Positions 23,761 through 32,204 of a DNA stretch of 36,040 nucleotides are shown here, piece by piece. How positions within the stretch are numbered: position 1 is the first letter of the stretch; the number at the start of each line of letters is the position of its first letter. This DNA is from Candidatus Crickella merdequi (GTDB lineage: Bacteria; Bacillota; Clostridia; Peptostreptococcales; Anaerovoracaceae). A model generated the notes under the pieces. The model was not told where the DNA came from. It saw only the letters and a program-made list of their open reading frames with translations, and searched no databases. The DNA lies in the NCBI GenBank assembly GCA_018064645.1, contig JAGHUT010000043.1, forward strand, positions 1 through 36,040, written 5' to 3'. Both the position numbers and the translations under genes were made by a program.

Positions 23761-25313
23761 TCAGGGTTGCCTACAAGCTCAACCCATACGCCATCATCCC
23801 AGTCTGAATCGATTGCCATATCAACTGAACCAGTTGTCTCGGCTATCGGCTCAAGATCATCAGCATCAAGAACTACAGGCTCTTCAGCATTTGCTGCAAG
23901 GGCCTCTTCTTCTGTCTCTTCTTCAGAAGTTGCAGCTCCAATTCCAAGCTTCTCCTCAACATAAGCGAACTGCTTAAGAACTGACTGAATTGAAGTTCCG
24001 CCTGCAGAGATTCTTCTTTCTACGCAGTTTCTGATATCAAGGGCATCATATACATCCTCCTCGATAATGCTGCAGAGATTCTTGTAATTATCAAGAGATA
24101 GGGTCTCAAGAACTTCTCCCATGGCGATGCACATTGCAACAGCCTTGCCCGAGATCTTGTAAGCATCACGGAAAGGAAGACCTTTTACAACGAGATAGTC
24201 TGCCAGGTCTGTTGCATTGATGTAACCTGTCTTAACTGCGTTCAGCATTGCATCACTGTTAACCTTCATCTCAGCAATCATTGGAATATATACCTCGATG
24301 CACTTCTTAACTGTATCGATTGCATCGAATACCATCTCCTTCTCTTCCTGCATATCCTTGTTATATGCAAGCGGAATTCCCTTGAGGATTGTCAGGAGAG
24401 CAACCAGATCGCCGTATACTCTTCCAGTCTTACCGCGGCAGAGCTCAGCCATGTCAGGGTTCTTCTTCTGAGGCATGATTGATGAGCCTGTTGTAAATGC
24501 ATCTGAAAGTGTGATGAAGCCGAATTCACTGCTTGACCAGAGAACAAGCTCCTCTGAGAAGCGTGAAAGGTGCATCATAAGAACTGATGCATCGCTTACG
24601 AACTCGATGCAGTAATCTCTGTCAGATACTCCATCAATGCTGTTCATTGCAATTCCATCGAAGCCAAGTGCATTAGCCTCGAACTCTCTATCTGTGTTAT
24701 AAGTTGTTCCGGCAAGTGCGCATGAACCGATTGGAGAAATGTTAGTTCTCTTGCGGCAGTCCTCGAGTCTGTCAATATCTCTAAGGAACATCATTGCGTA
24801 TGCCATCATGTGATGTGCAAAAAGAATAGGTTGTGCTCTCTGAAGATGTGTATAACCAGGCATGATTACATCCTGATTAGCCTTTGCAACCTCCAGCAGA
24901 ACCTGTACCAGCTCCTTCAGCATAGCAATGATTGTATCAATCTCCTCCATAGTGTACATTCTGAGATCGAGTGCAACCTGATCATTTCTGCTTCTTGCTG
25001 TGTGAAGCTTCTTGCCTACATCTCCAAGTCTCTTTGTAAGCTCAGATTCTACGAACATGTGAATATCTTCTGCTGTCATATCGAAATCGAGCTGTCCACT
25101 GTCGAGTTCTGCAAGAATCGCCTCAAGTCCTTCAAGAAGCTTCTCTGCATCCTGGAACTCGATAATTCCCTGCTTGGCAAGCATTACTGCATGAGCCATA
25201 CTTCCCTGAATGTCCTGCGCATACATTCTCTTGTCTACGCCGATTGATGAATTGAAATCGTCAGCTATAGGACTGGTGTCACCGCCAGTTCTTCCTGCCC
25301 ACATTTTTGCCAT
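23730..25313 (-). CDS. argH: Argininosuccinate lyase with acidic C-terminal tail
   Basis: Cleaves argininosuccinate to arginine and fumarate, the last step of arginine synthesis. The core (1-457) is standard: MAKMWAGRTGG start, HTARSRNDQVALDLRMY, PGYTHLQRAQP, and the fumarase-superfamily signature GSSIMPQKKNPD. The usual length is about 460 aa. This one has 527, because about 70 residues with 24 Asp/Glu and no Lys or Arg follow the core. The last 31 bases overlap the flavoprotein gene on the opposite strand. It lies 100 bp after argG, with a terminator in between, so its expression may be partly uncoupled. GAGG precedes the ATG. Confidence 0.95.
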   Translation of the reverse strand: MAKMWAGRTGGDTSPIADDFNSSIGVDKRMYAQDIQGSMAHAVMLAKQGIIEFQDAEKLLEGLEAILAELDSGQLDFDMTAEDIHMFVESELTKRLGDVGKKLHTARSRNDQVALDLRMYTMEEIDTIIAMLKELVQVLLEVAKANQDVIMPGYTHLQRAQPILFAHHMMAYAMMFLRDIDRLEDCRKRTNISPIGSCALAGTTYNTDREFEANALGFDGIAMNSIDGVSDRDYCIEFVSDASVLMMHLSRFSEELVLWSSSEFGFITLSDAFTTGSSIMPQKKNPDMAELCRGKTGRVYGDLVALLTILKGIPLAYNKDMQEEKEMVFDAIDTVKKCIEVYIPMIAEMKVNSDAMLNAVKTGYINATDLADYLVVKGLPFRDAYKISGKAVAMCIAMGEVLETLSLDNYKNLCSIIEEDVYDALDIRNCVERRISAGGTSIQSVLKQFAYVEEKLGIGAATSEEETEEEALAANAEEPVVLDADDLEPIAETTGSVDMAIDSDWDDGVWVELVGNPDYDEAAIAEE

Positions 25314-25358
25314 TATAATGTCCTCTTTTCTAGTTTAAAGTGTGTTATCCATTTCGTG

Positions 25359-25382
25359 CGAAAAATCCCCTTTCGGGGATTT
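25359..25382 (-). terminator. Terminator between argG and argH
   Basis: AAATCCCC/GGGGATTT (25363-25370/25375-25382) with a 4-nt loop. On the minus strand the stem runs into TTTTT, so it should stop argFG transcripts at least partly before argH. I see no strong promoter for argH in the remaining 45 bp. Confidence 0.75.
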
Positions 25383-25413
25383 CTCAATTATATCATATAT
25401 TTCTGTTATCTGC

Positions 25414-26628
25414 TTAGAGCTTTCCCTGCTCGAGAAGAGCCTGTACAACTGTTGGAAGACCCCAAAGGTTGATGAAGCCCTCAGCCTGACGCTGATCGTA
25501 ATCACTCTCGCCAAATGTTACAAGATCCTCTGAGTAGAGTGAGCAAGGTGAAGTCATTCCTGCCGGGATTACATTACCCTTGTAGAGCTTCATCTTAACT
25601 TCTCCAGTTACGTTCTTATTAGCCTCGTTAGCGAACGCTGTGAGAGCCTCCTGAAGAGGTGAGTACCACTTTCCATTGTAGATCATGTCAGCATAATCTA
25701 CAGCAAGCTTCTGCTTAAGATGGAGTGTATCCTTATCTACTGTGATCATCTCGAGCTGCTCGTGAGCTGCGTAGAGGATTGTTCCGCCAGGAGTCTCATA
25801 TACACCACGGTCCTTCATTCCGATGAGACGGTTCTCAACGATATCGATGATTCCAACACCGTTTCTTCCGCCTGCCTCATTAAGACCTGCGATAATCTCT
25901 GAAACCTTCATTGCCTCACCGTTGAGTGAAACAGGCTTTCCAGCCTCGAAGCCGATTGTTACATACTCAGGTGTGTCTGGAGCTGCATATGGTGAAACTC
26001 CCATCTCAAGGAAGCCAGGCTTATCAAGATTTGGCTCGTTAGCTGGATCCTCAAGATCGAGACCCTCGTGGCTGAGGTGCCAGAGGTTCTTATCCTTTGA
26101 ATAGTTAGTCTCTCTTGAAATCTTCAGAGGAACATTATGTGCCTCAGCATAGTCGATTTCCTCATCTCTTGACTTGATGCCCCACTCTCTCCATGGAGCG
26201 ATGATCTTCATCTGTGGAGCGAATCTCTTAACAGCAAGCTCGAAACGAACCTGGTCGTTTCCCTTACCTGTGCAGCCGTGGCAGATTGCATCAGCGCCTT
26301 CTTCGATAGCGATCTCAGCAAGTCTCTTACCGATTACAGGACGTGCAAAAGCTGTTCCAAGAAGATACTTCTCATATTTTGCACCCATCTTCAGTGATGG
26401 AACGATAACGTCATCACACATCTCATCTACAAGGTCTGCAACGATGAGCTTTGATGCTCCTGTCTTGATTGCCTTCTCCTCAAGGCCCTCAAGCTCGTCA
26501 GCCTGTCCAACGTTACCTGATACTGCGATGATCTCAGGATCGTCATAGTTCTCCTTGAGCCAAGGAATGATAATTGATGTGTCAAGTCCGCCTGAATAAG
26601 CGAGTACTACTTTCTTAATTGCTCCCAT
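25414..26628 (-). CDS. argG: Argininosuccinate synthase
   Basis: Joins citrulline and aspartate to argininosuccinate with ATP. The 404-aa length is typical. The ATP-pyrophosphatase loop [10 protein letters not shown] is at residues 9-18. Other hallmarks are [14 protein letters not shown] and [19 protein letters not shown], and the aspartate/citrulline-binding region around [16 protein letters not shown] precedes the ATG by 8 bases. It follows argF by 34 bp and precedes argH, giving the order of the pathway. Confidence 0.97.
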   Translation of the reverse strand: MGAIKKVVLAYSGGLDTSIIIPWLKENYDDPEIIAVSGNVGQADELEGLEEKAIKTGASKLIVADLVDEMCDDVIVPSLKMGAKYEKYLLGTAFARPVIGKRLAEIAIEEGADAICHGCTGKGNDQVRFELAVKRFAPQMKIIAPWREWGIKSRDEEIDYAEAHNVPLKISRETNYSKDKNLWHLSHEGLDLEDPANEPNLDKPGFLEMGVSPYAAPDTPEYVTIGFEAGKPVSLNGEAMKVSEIIAGLNEAGGRNGVGIIDIVENRLIGMKDRGVYETPGGTILYAAHEQLEMITVDKDTLHLKQKLAVDYADMIYNGKWYSPLQEALTAFANEANKNVTGEVKMKLYKGNVIPAGMTSPCSLYSEDLVTFGESDYDQRQAEGFINLWGLPTVVQALLEQGKL

Positions 26629-26662
26629 GATTATTACCTCTCTATGTCTATAAAATTGTTAA

Positions 26663-27646
26663 CTAAAGTGTTGCTGCCATAACGGCTTTGATTGTGTGAA
26701 GTCTGTTCTCAGCCTCGTCAAATACGATTGACTTAGGTCCCTCGAATACTTCGTCTGTAACCTCAAGTTCCTTGTACTTGAACTTCTTGAAAATATCCTG
26801 TCCAACTGTAGTCTTGAGATCGTGGAATGCAGGCAGACAGTGCATGAATAAAGCTGTTGGCTTTGCTGCATCCATAAGCTTCTGATTAACCTGGTAAGGC
26901 ATCAGATCCGTAAGTCTCTCAGCCCAGATATAATCAGGCTCTCCCATTGATACCCATACATCTGTATAAACGATGTCGGCATCCTTAACTGCATCATATG
27001 GATCCTCATTGAGTTCGATGATTGCTCCAGTCTCCTTTGCAATCTCCTGGCAGTACTCAACCAGCTCCTGACTTGGCTGATACTTCTTAGGGCTGCATGC
27101 AACGTAATGCATTCCAAGCTTAGCACATCCAACCATCATTGAGTTACCCATATTAAACTCTGTGTCGCCCATGAATACAAGCTTAACGCCCTTAAGCTCT
27201 CCGAGATGCTCCTTGATTGTGAGGAAGTCAGCAAGAATCTGTGTTGGATGAGCCTCATCTGTAAGACCGTTCCATACAGGAATGCCTGCATACTCAGCAA
27301 GTGTCTCAACTCTTGCCTGCTCGAAACCTCTGTATTCAATAGCATCGAACATTCTTCCAAGTACTCTTGCAGTATCAGGAACGCTCTCCTTCTTTCCAAT
27401 CTGCGAAGTCGATGGATCAAGATATACGGTGTTCATTCCGAGATCGTATGCTGCAACTTCGAAAGAGCATCTTGTTCTTGTACTTGTCTTCTCAAATATA
27501 AGAGCAACGTTCTTTCCTGTGTGTGTAGCATGTGGAATGCCAGCCTTCTTCTTTGCTTTCAGATCAGCTGCAAGGGCGATTAAATACGCCAGCTCTTCCG
27601 GTGTAAAATCCTTCAGCTTCAGAAAGTTCCTACCTTTAAGATTCAT
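26663..27646 (-). CDS. argF: Ornithine carbamoyltransferase
   Basis: Makes citrulline from ornithine and carbamoyl phosphate. The protein is 327 aa from the chosen ATG. The carbamoyl-phosphate site is [12 protein letters not shown], and the ornithine-binding HCLPAFHD is near residue 270; DVWVSMGE completes the active site. I chose the second ATG (27646): AGGAG lies 7 bases before it but only 1 base before the ATG at 27652. As the first gene of argF-argG-argH this is biosynthetic; no arcA or arcC is present that would suggest the catabolic form. Confidence 0.95.
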   Translation of the reverse strand: MNLKGRNFLKLKDFTPEELAYLIALAADLKAKKKAGIPHATHTGKNVALIFEKTSTRTRCSFEVAAYDLGMNTVYLDPSTSQIGKKESVPDTARVLGRMFDAIEYRGFEQARVETLAEYAGIPVWNGLTDEAHPTQILADFLTIKEHLGELKGVKLVFMGDTEFNMGNSMMVGCAKLGMHYVACSPKKYQPSQELVEYCQEIAKETGAIIELNEDPYDAVKDADIVYTDVWVSMGEPDYIWAERLTDLMPYQVNQKLMDAAKPTALFMHCLPAFHDLKTTVGQDIFKKFKYKELEVTDEVFEGPKSIVFDEAENRLHTIKAVMAATL

Positions 27647-27682
27647 CTTCATTCTCCTTAAGCTTTAATTTATTTCCGTAAA

Positions 27683-27761
27683 AATTGCGGCCACTGCCGC
27701 GATTCTACATTTTGTTATGTTTTATGCACAACATTGTATATTTATGCGAGCCCTTTGTCAA
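27683..27761 (-). promoter_or_regulatory. argF promoter and leader hairpin
   Basis: Minus strand: TTGACA (27761-27756), 17 bp, TACAAT (27738-27733), a strong promoter with a start point near 27726. About 22 nt into the leader a 9-bp hairpin (27683-27691/27696-27704, GCGGC/GCCGC core) is followed by TTTTTAC, like a small intrinsic terminator. Two TTTATGC copies (27721-27727 and 27741-27747) flank the -10 region and may be regulator contacts. No perfect ARG box is visible. Confidence 0.6.
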
Positions 27762-27793
27762 CCCCCTACGAGGTGTTATTGTTGAAAAACAAG

Positions 27794-27830
27794 AAAAAGT
27801 GGCTGCTTCATATCAAAGCAGCCACTTTTT
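27794..27830 (-). terminator. Terminator of the PTS EIIC gene
   Basis: A stem of 15 bp in total (27794-27808/27816-27830, GTGGCTGCTT/AAGCAGCCAC core) begins 10 bp past the stop codon. On the minus strand it runs into TTTTTCTTGTTTTTC. Confidence 0.92.
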
Positions 27831-27839
27831 TAATATTCA

Positions 27840-28934
27840 TTAAAGCGTCAGGTCTCCATCCTTAACCCATCCAAGCTTGCGACAGCCCATATTGATAAGT
27901 GGACAAATCACTGCCGGAAGGATGAAACAGATAAGAACAAGCCCCATCCAGTCCATAGTTGTGATAGCCGCCTTAGCTCCTGATGCGACATCTGCAACCC
28001 ACCCGGAGTATACACCGATCTGACCGACAAGACCGCAGGTTCCCATTCCTGATGAAACAGGAGCTCCATTCATCTGCATCTTGAAGATGCAGGTTGCGAT
28101 TGGTCCCGTAATAGCAGCAGTAAGCGTAGGCGCAATCCATATTCTTGGATTCTTAACAATGTTTCCCATTTGAAGCATTGATGTTCCAATACCCTGTGAG
28201 ATAAATCCGCCCCACTTGTTCTCCTTGAATGACATTACAGCAAATCCGATCATCTGTGCACAGCAGCCTGCAACAGCTGCTCCTCCCGCAAGTCCAGTCA
28301 GCTGGAAAGCTGCGCAGATAGCCGCAGATGAGATTGGAAGCGTAAGAGCCATACCAACGATTACCGATACGAGAACTCCCATCATGAACGGTCTAAGCTC
28401 TGTCGCCCACATGATGAGGTTACCTACCTTCATAGCGAGGGCTCCGATTGGAGGTGCCCACCATGCAGAAAGCGCAACTCCAACACCGATTGTTACCAGA
28501 GGAGTAACGAGGATGTCGACCTTGGTCTCTCCGGCAACCATTTTGCCAATCTCTGATGCGATTATGGCAATAAAGAGAACTGACAAAGGTCCACCAGCTC
28601 CACCAAGTCCGTTAGCTGCAAAGCCTACAGGAATCAGCGAGAAAAGCACCATTGGCGGACACTTGAGTGCGTATCCGATCGCTACAGCCATTCCAGGTCC
28701 TGTCATAGCTGTGCAGAGACCACCTACTGTGTAATCAACACCTGCAATATTTGCGACAGGGTTCATCAGAAAACCAATTCCGAACTGAGTTCCAATAGTG
28801 TTAATGATGGTTCCTACAAGCAATGTGCAGAAGAGTCCCTGCGCCATTGCTCCAAGCGCATCGATTCCGTAGCGTCTGGCCGATACCTCAATGTTCTTTC
28901 TCTTGAGGAAATCTCTGAATCTGTTATTCTTCAT
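27840..28934 (-). CDS. Orphan PTS EIIC-type membrane protein (EIIC_2 family)
   Basis: A 364-aa, Gly- and Ala-rich polytopic membrane protein with 8-10 hydrophobic segments. Features such as GTIINTIGTQFGIGFLMNP, ANGLGGAGGPLSVLF and MNGAPVSSGMGTCGLVGQIG fit the EIIC_2 family, annotated as PTS sugar transporter subunit IIC. There are no EIIA or EIIB domains in the protein or neighbouring genes, so a phosphotransferase role is doubtful and the substrate is unknown. AAAGGATTC precedes the ATG. The 92-nt leader contains a tandem hairpin repeat and a complementary anti-Shine-Dalgarno segment, so the gene is probably regulated at translation. Confidence 0.8.
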   Translation of the reverse strand: MKNNRFRDFLKRKNIEVSARRYGIDALGAMAQGLFCTLLVGTIINTIGTQFGIGFLMNPVANIAGVDYTVGGLCTAMTGPGMAVAIGYALKCPPMVLFSLIPVGFAANGLGGAGGPLSVLFIAIIASEIGKMVAGETKVDILVTPLVTIGVGVALSAWWAPPIGALAMKVGNLIMWATELRPFMMGVLVSVIVGMALTLPISSAAICAAFQLTGLAGGAAVAGCCAQMIGFAVMSFKENKWGGFISQGIGTSMLQMGNIVKNPRIWIAPTLTAAITGPIATCIFKMQMNGAPVSSGMGTCGLVGQIGVYSGWVADVASGAKAAITTMDWMGLVLICFILPAVICPLINMGCRKLGWVKDGDLTL

Positions 28935-28937
28935 TTC

Positions 28938-29026
28938 GAATCCTTTCTATGCCCCATATTACCGTTGAGCTTCATTATTTCAGATCCTTAATTGCCCCGG
29001 TTACCGTTGGGCAGGATTCTTTTTTC
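28938..29026 (-). promoter_or_regulatory. Tandem hairpin leader, candidate riboswitch or RNA switch
   Basis: The leader RNA of the PTS EIIC gene holds two similar 19-20-nt elements: GCCC-AACGGUAA-CCG-GGGC (29012-28994) and GCUC-AACGGUAA-UAU-GGGGC (28970-28951). Each can close a short stem around an identical AACGGUAA loop. GAAUCCU (29019-29013), just before the first hairpin, is fully complementary to AGGAUUC (28944-28938), which contains the Shine-Dalgarno. It can also pair over 5 bp with AGGAU (28988-28984) between the two hairpins. Mutually exclusive pairings of this kind are typical of translational switches. I do not recognise the class. Confidence 0.55.
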
Positions 29027-29032
29027 GATGGT

Positions 29033-29061
29033 ATAATAGCACACTTTGACAAGTTTGTCTA
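29033..29061 (-). promoter_or_regulatory. Promoter of the PTS EIIC gene
   Basis: Minus strand: TAGACA (29061-29056), 17 bp, TATTAT (29038-29033). The start point near 29026 gives a leader of about 92 nt. Confidence 0.65.
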
Positions 29062-29088
29062 TACAGTTGTCTTGTCACCTGTAAAGTT

Positions 29089-29586
29089 TTATTTAAAGAC
29101 TTTGCTTACCTGCTCTGCGAATCTCTTTCCATAAATATTGAATAGTTCTCTGAAGCTTTCAATATCCTGACTCATTCCAACAGGTCCCAGATGAATTACC
29201 GGCTTGCCGAGAGCACTTCCGCCCGAATAAGTCATCATGCCCTTGCACATCTCATTTGTGAGGATTGAACTGATTACATTCTCGGCACCACCATGAACAT
29301 ACTGTTCAGTAGCATATGCACCTCCCAGCTTTCCAGCAAGTTCAAGCTTGCCTGCCTCACTTTGAAGCCATGTGAGCATAGCAGCAGTTGTCTGCGCTGA
29401 ATAGGTTGGTGATCCAATAATCACACCCTTTGATGCTTTAATGTACTCAAGCACAGCAGTATCTGATGTCTTATCAATGCCAAAAGTCTTTGCCTCAAGA
29501 CCTGCTTCTGCAATTCCTTCCGCTATGTAATCTGCCGCCGTCTTTGTTGTGCCGGTTCTTGAATCATAAATAACTGAAATCTTCAT
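29089..29586 (-). CDS. Flavodoxin-fold protein
   Basis: A 165-aa flavodoxin or NAD(P)H:quinone-oxidoreductase-like protein. The FMN phosphate loop is SRTGTTK (9-15), followed by GVIIGSPTYSAQTTAAM and GKLGGAYATEQYVHGGAE, typical of the isoalloxazine-binding loops. It could carry electrons for the 2-oxoacid oxidoreductase encoded just upstream; that is inference from position. GGAGG precedes the ATG. There is no promoter between the tRNA terminator and this gene, so it seems to depend on read-through from the tRNA or por transcript. Confidence 0.85.
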   Translation of the reverse strand: MKISVIYDSRTGTTKTAADYIAEGIAEAGLEAKTFGIDKTSDTAVLEYIKASKGVIIGSPTYSAQTTAAMLTWLQSEAGKLELAGKLGGAYATEQYVHGGAENVISSILTNEMCKGMMTYSGGSALGKPVIHLGPVGMSQDIESFRELFNIYGKRFAEQVSKVFK

Positions 29587-29603
29587 ATAATTCCTCCATT
29601 CAG

Positions 29604-29633
29604 TAAAAAAAGAGAATCGCTCTGCGATTCTCT
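29604..29633 (-). terminator. Terminator after tRNA-Ala
   Basis: AGAGAATCGC/GCGATTCTCT (29611-29620/29624-29633) is a perfect 10-bp stem, followed on the minus strand by seven T. It begins 4 bp after the tRNA 3' end. Confidence 0.9.
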
Positions 29634-29637
29634 TAAT

Positions 29638-29713
29638 TGGTGGAGAATAAGGGGCTCGAACCCTTGACCCCCTGCGTGCAAGGCAGGTGCTCTCCCAGCT
29701 GAGCTAATTCCCC
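29638..29713 (-). tRNA. tRNA-Ala (anticodon TGC)
   Basis: A 76-nt cloverleaf including an encoded CCA. The acceptor stem is GGGGAAT/ATTCTCC with one G-U pair. The D arm has AGCTCAGCTGGGAGAGC, the anticodon loop CTTGCAC gives anticodon TGC, and the T arm has GGTTCGAGCCC. It lies between porB and the flavodoxin gene on the same strand. Confidence 0.97.
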
Positions 29714-29739
29714 AAACAGTGGTGATTTTGTTCACCACC

Positions 29740-29767
29740 ATTATATGTTTACAAAAGGAAAAATCAA
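29740..29767 (-). promoter_or_regulatory. Promoter of tRNA-Ala
   Basis: Minus strand: TTGATT (29767-29762), 16 bp, TATAAT (29745-29740). A GTGGTGA/TCACCAC hairpin (29719-29725/29732-29738) lies in the 5' leader. The -35 is part of an A/T-only inverted repeat just past the porB stop that might also act as a weak terminator. Confidence 0.65.
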
Positions 29768-29782
29768 TACTTTTTTTGATTT

Positions 29783-30712
29783 TTATTTGCATCGTGCCTT
29801 TAGAGCTTCCCATCTTCTGTCTGTCTCTTCCTGAATTCTTGCAACAAGCTCCTCATTGCCAGGCTCGAAAAGATGCTTGAATCGGCCCTGTGGTCTCAGG
29901 AAATCTTCGATTGGGAGTTTTTTCTTAGGCTCATAATTGAGAACCCATTCACCGTCAATTACTTCGAAAAGCGGCCAGTAGCATGTATCAACTGCCAGCT
30001 TGCAGATTTCCATAATATCCGGAGTATTATATCTCCAGCCTCTTGGACAAGGTGCCATTACATTGAGAAAAGCTGCTCCCGGTGTGTAGATCGCCTTTTC
30101 TGCCTTGATGTGAAGGTCCTTGAAATTCTGTACGAAGGTAGTCTGTGCCACATATGGAATATTGTGAGCAGCAATAATTGCAGCAAGATCTTTTCTGTTC
30201 TGCTCTTTACCGTGTCCTACTGTTCCTGCAGGTGTTGTAGTAGTATCTGCATACATAGGTGTTGCTGATGATCTCTGGATTCCGGTGTTCATATATGCGC
30301 CGTTGTCGTAGCACACATATACCATGTCGTGGTTTCTCTCCATTGCACCGGAAAGTGACTGAAGTCCGATATCATAAGTTCCGCCATCGCCACCGAAGGT
30401 TATGAACTTGTATGTATCATCAATCTTGCCGCGCTTCTTAAGAGCCTTGTATGCTCCTTCTACGCCTGCCATTGATGCACCGGCATTGGCGAAAGCTGTA
30501 TGAACATAGCTGTCTTCCCATGCTGAGTATGGATACATGAGAGTTGATACCTCAAGACAGCTTGTTGCGTTACCGATTACAGCTTTATCACCCTCGTGAA
30601 GTCCTCTTAGAACGTTTCTCACTGCGATAGTTCCACCGCATCCGGCACACATTCTGTGACCAGGAGCAAGACGCTCAGGCTTATTCATTGTTTCTTTGAA
30701 ATTATAATCCAT
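29783..30712 (-). CDS. porB: 2-oxoacid:ferredoxin oxidoreductase, beta subunit
   Basis: The thiamine-diphosphate-binding subunit of a four-subunit pyruvate (or related 2-oxoacid):ferredoxin oxidoreductase. The protein is 309 aa. Its 4Fe-4S cluster ligands are visible: MCAGCGG (Cys22, Cys25), ATSCLEV and APCPRGWRY. The TPP-Mg site is GDGGTYDIGLQSLSGAMER. The last gene of the operon, 11 bp after porA. The motifs match PorB of pyruvate-type enzymes, but the closely related 2-oxoisovalerate enzymes share them, so substrate is not certain. Confidence 0.92.
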   Translation of the reverse strand: MDYNFKETMNKPERLAPGHRMCAGCGGTIAVRNVLRGLHEGDKAVIGNATSCLEVSTLMYPYSAWEDSYVHTAFANAGASMAGVEGAYKALKKRGKIDDTYKFITFGGDGGTYDIGLQSLSGAMERNHDMVYVCYDNGAYMNTGIQRSSATPMYADTTTTPAGTVGHGKEQNRKDLAAIIAAHNIPYVAQTTFVQNFKDLHIKAEKAIYTPGAAFLNVMAPCPRGWRYNTPDIMEICKLAVDTCYWPLFEVIDGEWVLNYEPKKKLPIEDFLRPQGRFKHLFEPGNEELVARIQEETDRRWEALKARCK

Positions 30713-30723
30713 TGTCTTCCTCC

Positions 30724-31905
30724 CTACTCTCTAACGCCAAGATACCTGTATGTATCACCGGCGCTGTCATTTCTCACAACCTCTGCCAGATCTTCATATA
30801 CCTTAGCGAAATCCTTAACAGTAATATCTCTTCCACCAAGACCGTAAATGTAATTTACTGCCAGCGCCTGGGATCTTGCTCTGAAAAGTGCAGCCATCAC
30901 ATCTGCTCCCAGTGGTCCTCCGCAGTTCGTATAGCTTTCTGCTCTGTCGAGCACCGCTACTGCCTTAACGCCCTTGAGAGCCCCGGCCAGTGCCTCTGCA
31001 GGGAAAGGTCTGTACATTCTCACCTTGATGAGACCAACTTTTTCTCCGGATTCTCTCAGCATATCGACAGCATCCTTACCTGTTCCTGCTGCAGAACCGA
31101 TTACTACAACAGCTCTATCCGCATCTTCCATTTTGTACTCTTCAAAGAAGCCGTAGGAGCGTCCGCTTATTGCCTCAAAGTCTTTTCCGACCTCAAGAAC
31201 TACTGATGGAACATTGAGCATTGCTTCAGCCTGAGCTCTTTTTGCTTCCATATAGTAGTCGCTTACTCCGTAAGAGCCTATGGCCATAACCTCATCCCTG
31301 TTGAGAAGGTAATGCTCCGGCTCATACTCACCTACGAAGTTTTTTACCGCTTCATCTTCAAGAAGCTCTATATTCTGAACAGCATGAGAGGTGATAAAAC
31401 CATCCTGGCACACCATTATCGGCAGTCTGACTGCCGGATTTTCTGAAATTCTATATGCCTGAACAAGGTTGTCATAAGCCTCCTGGTTATTCTCTGCGTA
31501 GAGCTGAATCCAGCCTGATTCTCTTACACCCATACTGTCTGAATGATCGCAGTTAATATTGATAGGACCTGTCAGCGCTCTGTTTACTACTGCCAGAAGA
31601 AGAGGCAGTCTATCAGAGGATGCGATATAGAGCGGCTCGAACATGTAGGCAAGTCCGCAGGATGAAGTAGCAGTCAATGCCCTTGCGCCTGCTGCTGAAG
31701 CAGCGATTGCAGCCGACATTGAGCTGTGTTCGCTCTCGACTGTAATGAACTCTGTATCAACCTCTCCATTTGATACATATGTTGCAAAGTTCTGTGGAAT
31801 CTCTGTCGATGGTGTTATAGGGAATGCAGGAAAAACATCTGGATTAATCTGCTTAAGTGCAAAAGCGACTGCTTCGTTTCCCGAAAGTCTGTCTTTAGTT
31901 GCCAT
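30724..31905 (-). CDS. porA: 2-oxoacid:ferredoxin oxidoreductase, alpha subunit
   Basis: A 393-aa subunit with the pyrimidine-binding half of the TPP site. Features: GNEAVAFALKQINPDVFPAFPITPSTEI at the N-terminus, FITVESEHSSMSAAIAASAAGARALTATSS, the Glu in that segment activating TPP, and VRMYRPFPAEAL near residue 285. The start overlaps the porD stop (TAATG), so it is translationally coupled. Together with PorB, PorC and PorD it forms the complex that oxidises a 2-oxoacid to acyl-CoA and CO2 while reducing ferredoxin; the reaction is reversible. Confidence 0.92.
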   Translation of the reverse strand: MATKDRLSGNEAVAFALKQINPDVFPAFPITPSTEIPQNFATYVSNGEVDTEFITVESEHSSMSAAIAASAAGARALTATSSCGLAYMFEPLYIASSDRLPLLLAVVNRALTGPININCDHSDSMGVRESGWIQLYAENNQEAYDNLVQAYRISENPAVRLPIMVCQDGFITSHAVQNIELLEDEAVKNFVGEYEPEHYLLNRDEVMAIGSYGVSDYYMEAKRAQAEAMLNVPSVVLEVGKDFEAISGRSYGFFEEYKMEDADRAVVVIGSAAGTGKDAVDMLRESGEKVGLIKVRMYRPFPAEALAGALKGVKAVAVLDRAESYTNCGGPLGADVMAALFRARSQALAVNYIYGLGGRDITVKDFAKVYEDLAEVVRNDSAGDTYRYLGVRE

Positions 31906-32204
31906 TACTCTATTCCCTCCATTTCTATTGCTCCGAAAGGACAGCTTTTCACGCAGATTCCGCAGCCCTTGCAGTGATCGTAATCGAAATCAAGCCTCTT
32001 CATATCCTTTACCGGGATACTGCTGTCAGGACACACAGGTACACAGAGAAGACACTGTCTGCACTTATCAGCTTCGAAGGTCGGCTTTATAACGGCCCAC
32101 TCGCCTGTATTGAACTCCCTCGAGGTTCCACCGCCGGTTACCATTGTTCCTTCATTTATTTCTCTCCAGGTTACCCTTGCGCCCAGTTCCACGGCTCTAT
32201 CCAT
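31905..32204 (-). CDS. porD: 2-oxoacid:ferredoxin oxidoreductase, delta subunit (2[4Fe-4S])
   Basis: A 99-aa ferredoxin-like subunit. Two classical 4Fe-4S motifs are CRQCLLCVPVCP and CKGCGICVKSCP in the second half. The N-terminal half (WREINEGTMVTGGGTSREFNTGEWAVIKP) is the family-specific part that docks to the complex. Both ends overlap their neighbours as TAATG, so the unit C-D-A is strictly coupled. Confidence 0.93.
   Translation of the reverse strand: MDRAVELGARVTWREINEGTMVTGGGTSREFNTGEWAVIKPTFEADKCRQCLLCVPVCPDSSIPVKDMKRLDFDYDHCKGCGICVKSCPFGAIEMEGIE

Noticed and set aside
27647-27800. T-box leader in front of argF
   Set aside because: The leader is only about 80 nt and has no specifier loop or T-box consensus sequence.
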